This document shows positions 4,569 to 5,412 of a stretch of DNA of 5,412 nt, piece by piece. A program made the position numbers and the translations under genes. Numbering within the stretch: position 1 is the stretch's first letter; every line of letters begins with the position of its first letter. This DNA is from Paracoccaceae bacterium (GTDB lineage Bacteria; Pseudomonadota; Alphaproteobacteria; Rhodobacterales; Rhodobacteraceae): assembly GCA_007134405.1 (NCBI GenBank), contig SLKW01000287.1:1-5412 (forward strand). Direction: 5' to 3'. The notes below the pieces were generated by a model, which saw only the letters and a list, made by a program, of their open reading frames with translations, was not told where the DNA came from and did not search any database.

Positions 4569-5412
4569 ATGGCAAACGCCGCCGCGCACGGACACGAGGA
4601 CACTCGAGGGTTTTTCACTCGTTGGTTCATGTCCACCAATCACAAGGACATCGGGATCCTCTACCTGATCACCTCGGGTGTGGTCGGCTTCATCGCCGTC
4701 GCATTCACGGTCTACATGCGGATGGAACTGATGGACCCCGGCGTGCAGTACATGTGCGCCGAGGGGATGCGGTTCATCGACCGCGGCGAATGCACGCCGA
4801 ACGGGCATCTGTGGAACGTGATCGTAACTGCGCACGGCATCCTGATGATGTTCTTCGTGGTCATTCCCGCGCTCTTCGGCGGCTTCGGCAACTATTTCAT
4901 GCCGCTGCAGATCGGCGCGCCGGACATGGCATTTCCGCGGCTGAACAACCTCAGCTACTGGCTTTATGTCGCGGGCTCGACGCTGGCGGTCTGCTCGCTT
5001 TTTGCGCCCGGCGGGGGTGGCGATTTGGGGACCGGAGCGGGCGTCGGATGGGTGCTCTACCCGCCGCTTTCGACGACCTACGAGGCCGGTTACGCGATGG
5101 ATTTCGCGATCTTCGCGGTCCACGTATCGGGCGCTTCGTCGATCCTAGGCGCGATCAACATCATCACGACCTTCCTGAACATGCGCGCGCCGGGCATGAC
5201 GCTCTTCAAGGTGCCGCTCTTCGCCTGGTCGGTCTTCATTACCGCCTGGATGATCCTACTGGCGCTTCCGGTGCTGGCGGGCGCAATCACCATGCTGCTC
5301 ACCGACCGGAACTTCGGTACGACCTTCTTCGACCCGGCGGGCGGGGGCGACCCGGTGCTCTACCAGCACATCCTGTGGTTCTTCGGCCATCCCGAGGTCT
5401 ACATCATCATCG
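4569..5412 (+). CDS. ctaD: Cytochrome c oxidase subunit I, aa3 type (CtaD/CoxA), 3' end outside window
   Basis: Subunit I holds heme a and the heme a3-CuB centre that reduces oxygen to water while pumping protons across the inner membrane. The window contains 281 codons, roughly half the expected protein, with no stop or frameshift; the rest lies past the right edge. [15 protein letters not shown] (19-33) opens the family core. [10 protein letters not shown] carries His89, a heme a ligand. The D-channel residues are all visible: Asn108, Asp119 (GAPDMAFP), Asn126, Ser190/Ser191, Asn197 and Glu276, matching 121, 132, 139, 200/201, 207 and 286 of R. sphaeroides. The final HPEVY has CuB ligand His274 and Tyr278, the covalently linked pair of this family. 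Compared with the R. sphaeroides enzyme as I recall it, about three extra residues lie in the 146-175 loop. Context (Fnr-type box and own promoter) suggests oxygen-dependent expression. Confidence 0.97.
   Translation, partial: MANAAAHGHEDTRGFFTRWFMSTNHKDIGILYLITSGVVGFIAVAFTVYMRMELMDPGVQYMCAEGMRFIDRGECTPNGHLWNVIVTAHGILMMFFVVIPALFGGFGNYFMPLQIGAPDMAFPRLNNLSYWLYVAGSTLAVCSLFAPGGGGDLGTGAGVGWVLYPPLSTTYEAGYAMDFAIFAVHVSGASSILGAINIITTFLNMRAPGMTLFKVPLFAWSVFITAWMILLALPVLAGAITMLLTDRNFGTTFFDPAGGGDPVLYQHILWFFGHPEVYIII

Noticed and set aside
3632..4639. 335-codon open frame on the minus strand, antisense to lipB
   Set aside because: It overlaps lipB, the terminator and the start of ctaD, has no recognisable motif, and is typical of antisense frames in GC-rich coding DNA.
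4494..5123. 209-codon minus-strand frame over the ctaD start
   Set aside because: It is antisense to clearly conserved ctaD codons and rich in His/Arg/Asp as expected of a reverse frame; no motif is seen.

Overview
The window looks like a stretch of alphaproteobacterial chromosome, most probably from the Rhodobacterales (roseobacter/Rhodobacter-type). The DNA is GC-rich with strong G/C third-position bias. FlgH ends in an LPF tail, LipB has the [12 protein letters not shown] form, and the cytochrome oxidase subunit I aligns closely with the Rhodobacter sphaeroides/Paracoccus aa3 enzyme as I remember it. All six well-supported genes lie on the + strand. I see no mobile element, CRISPR array, tRNA, rRNA or toxin-antitoxin pair.

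Layout. (1) Bases 1-1226 are the end of a flagellar block: possibly the last codons of an upstream gene (flgA by synteny), then flgH (outer-membrane L-ring lipoprotein) and a short divergent fliL (inner-membrane stator/basal-body protein), 7 nt apart. (2) Bases 1299-3571 are a tightly coupled pair: an endonuclease/exonuclease/phosphatase (EEP) family protein, overlapping by ATGA with a two-HKD phospholipase D enzyme of the cardiolipin-synthase (ClsC-like) type. It resembles the ybhP-clsB arrangement of Escherichia coli and suggests a membrane-lipid role. (3) Bases 3656-4330 are lipB, the octanoyltransferase of lipoate biosynthesis, with its own candidate promoter. (4) Bases 4331-4568 are a non-coding control region: a likely intrinsic terminator for lipB, an Fnr/FixK-type box (TTGATCCACGTCAA), a candidate promoter and a dyad in the leader. 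(5) Bases 4569 to the end are the first 281 codons of ctaD, subunit I of aa3-type cytochrome c oxidase, cut by the window edge.

Functionally these are four separate units: motility, phospholipid synthesis, cofactor synthesis for 2-oxoacid dehydrogenases and the glycine cleavage system, and terminal aerobic respiration. No new multi-gene system is evident. The most interesting features are the compact oxygen-responsive-looking region before ctaD, the EEP-Cls coupling, and a possible leaderless start for the EEP gene whose putative -35 lies in a palindrome.
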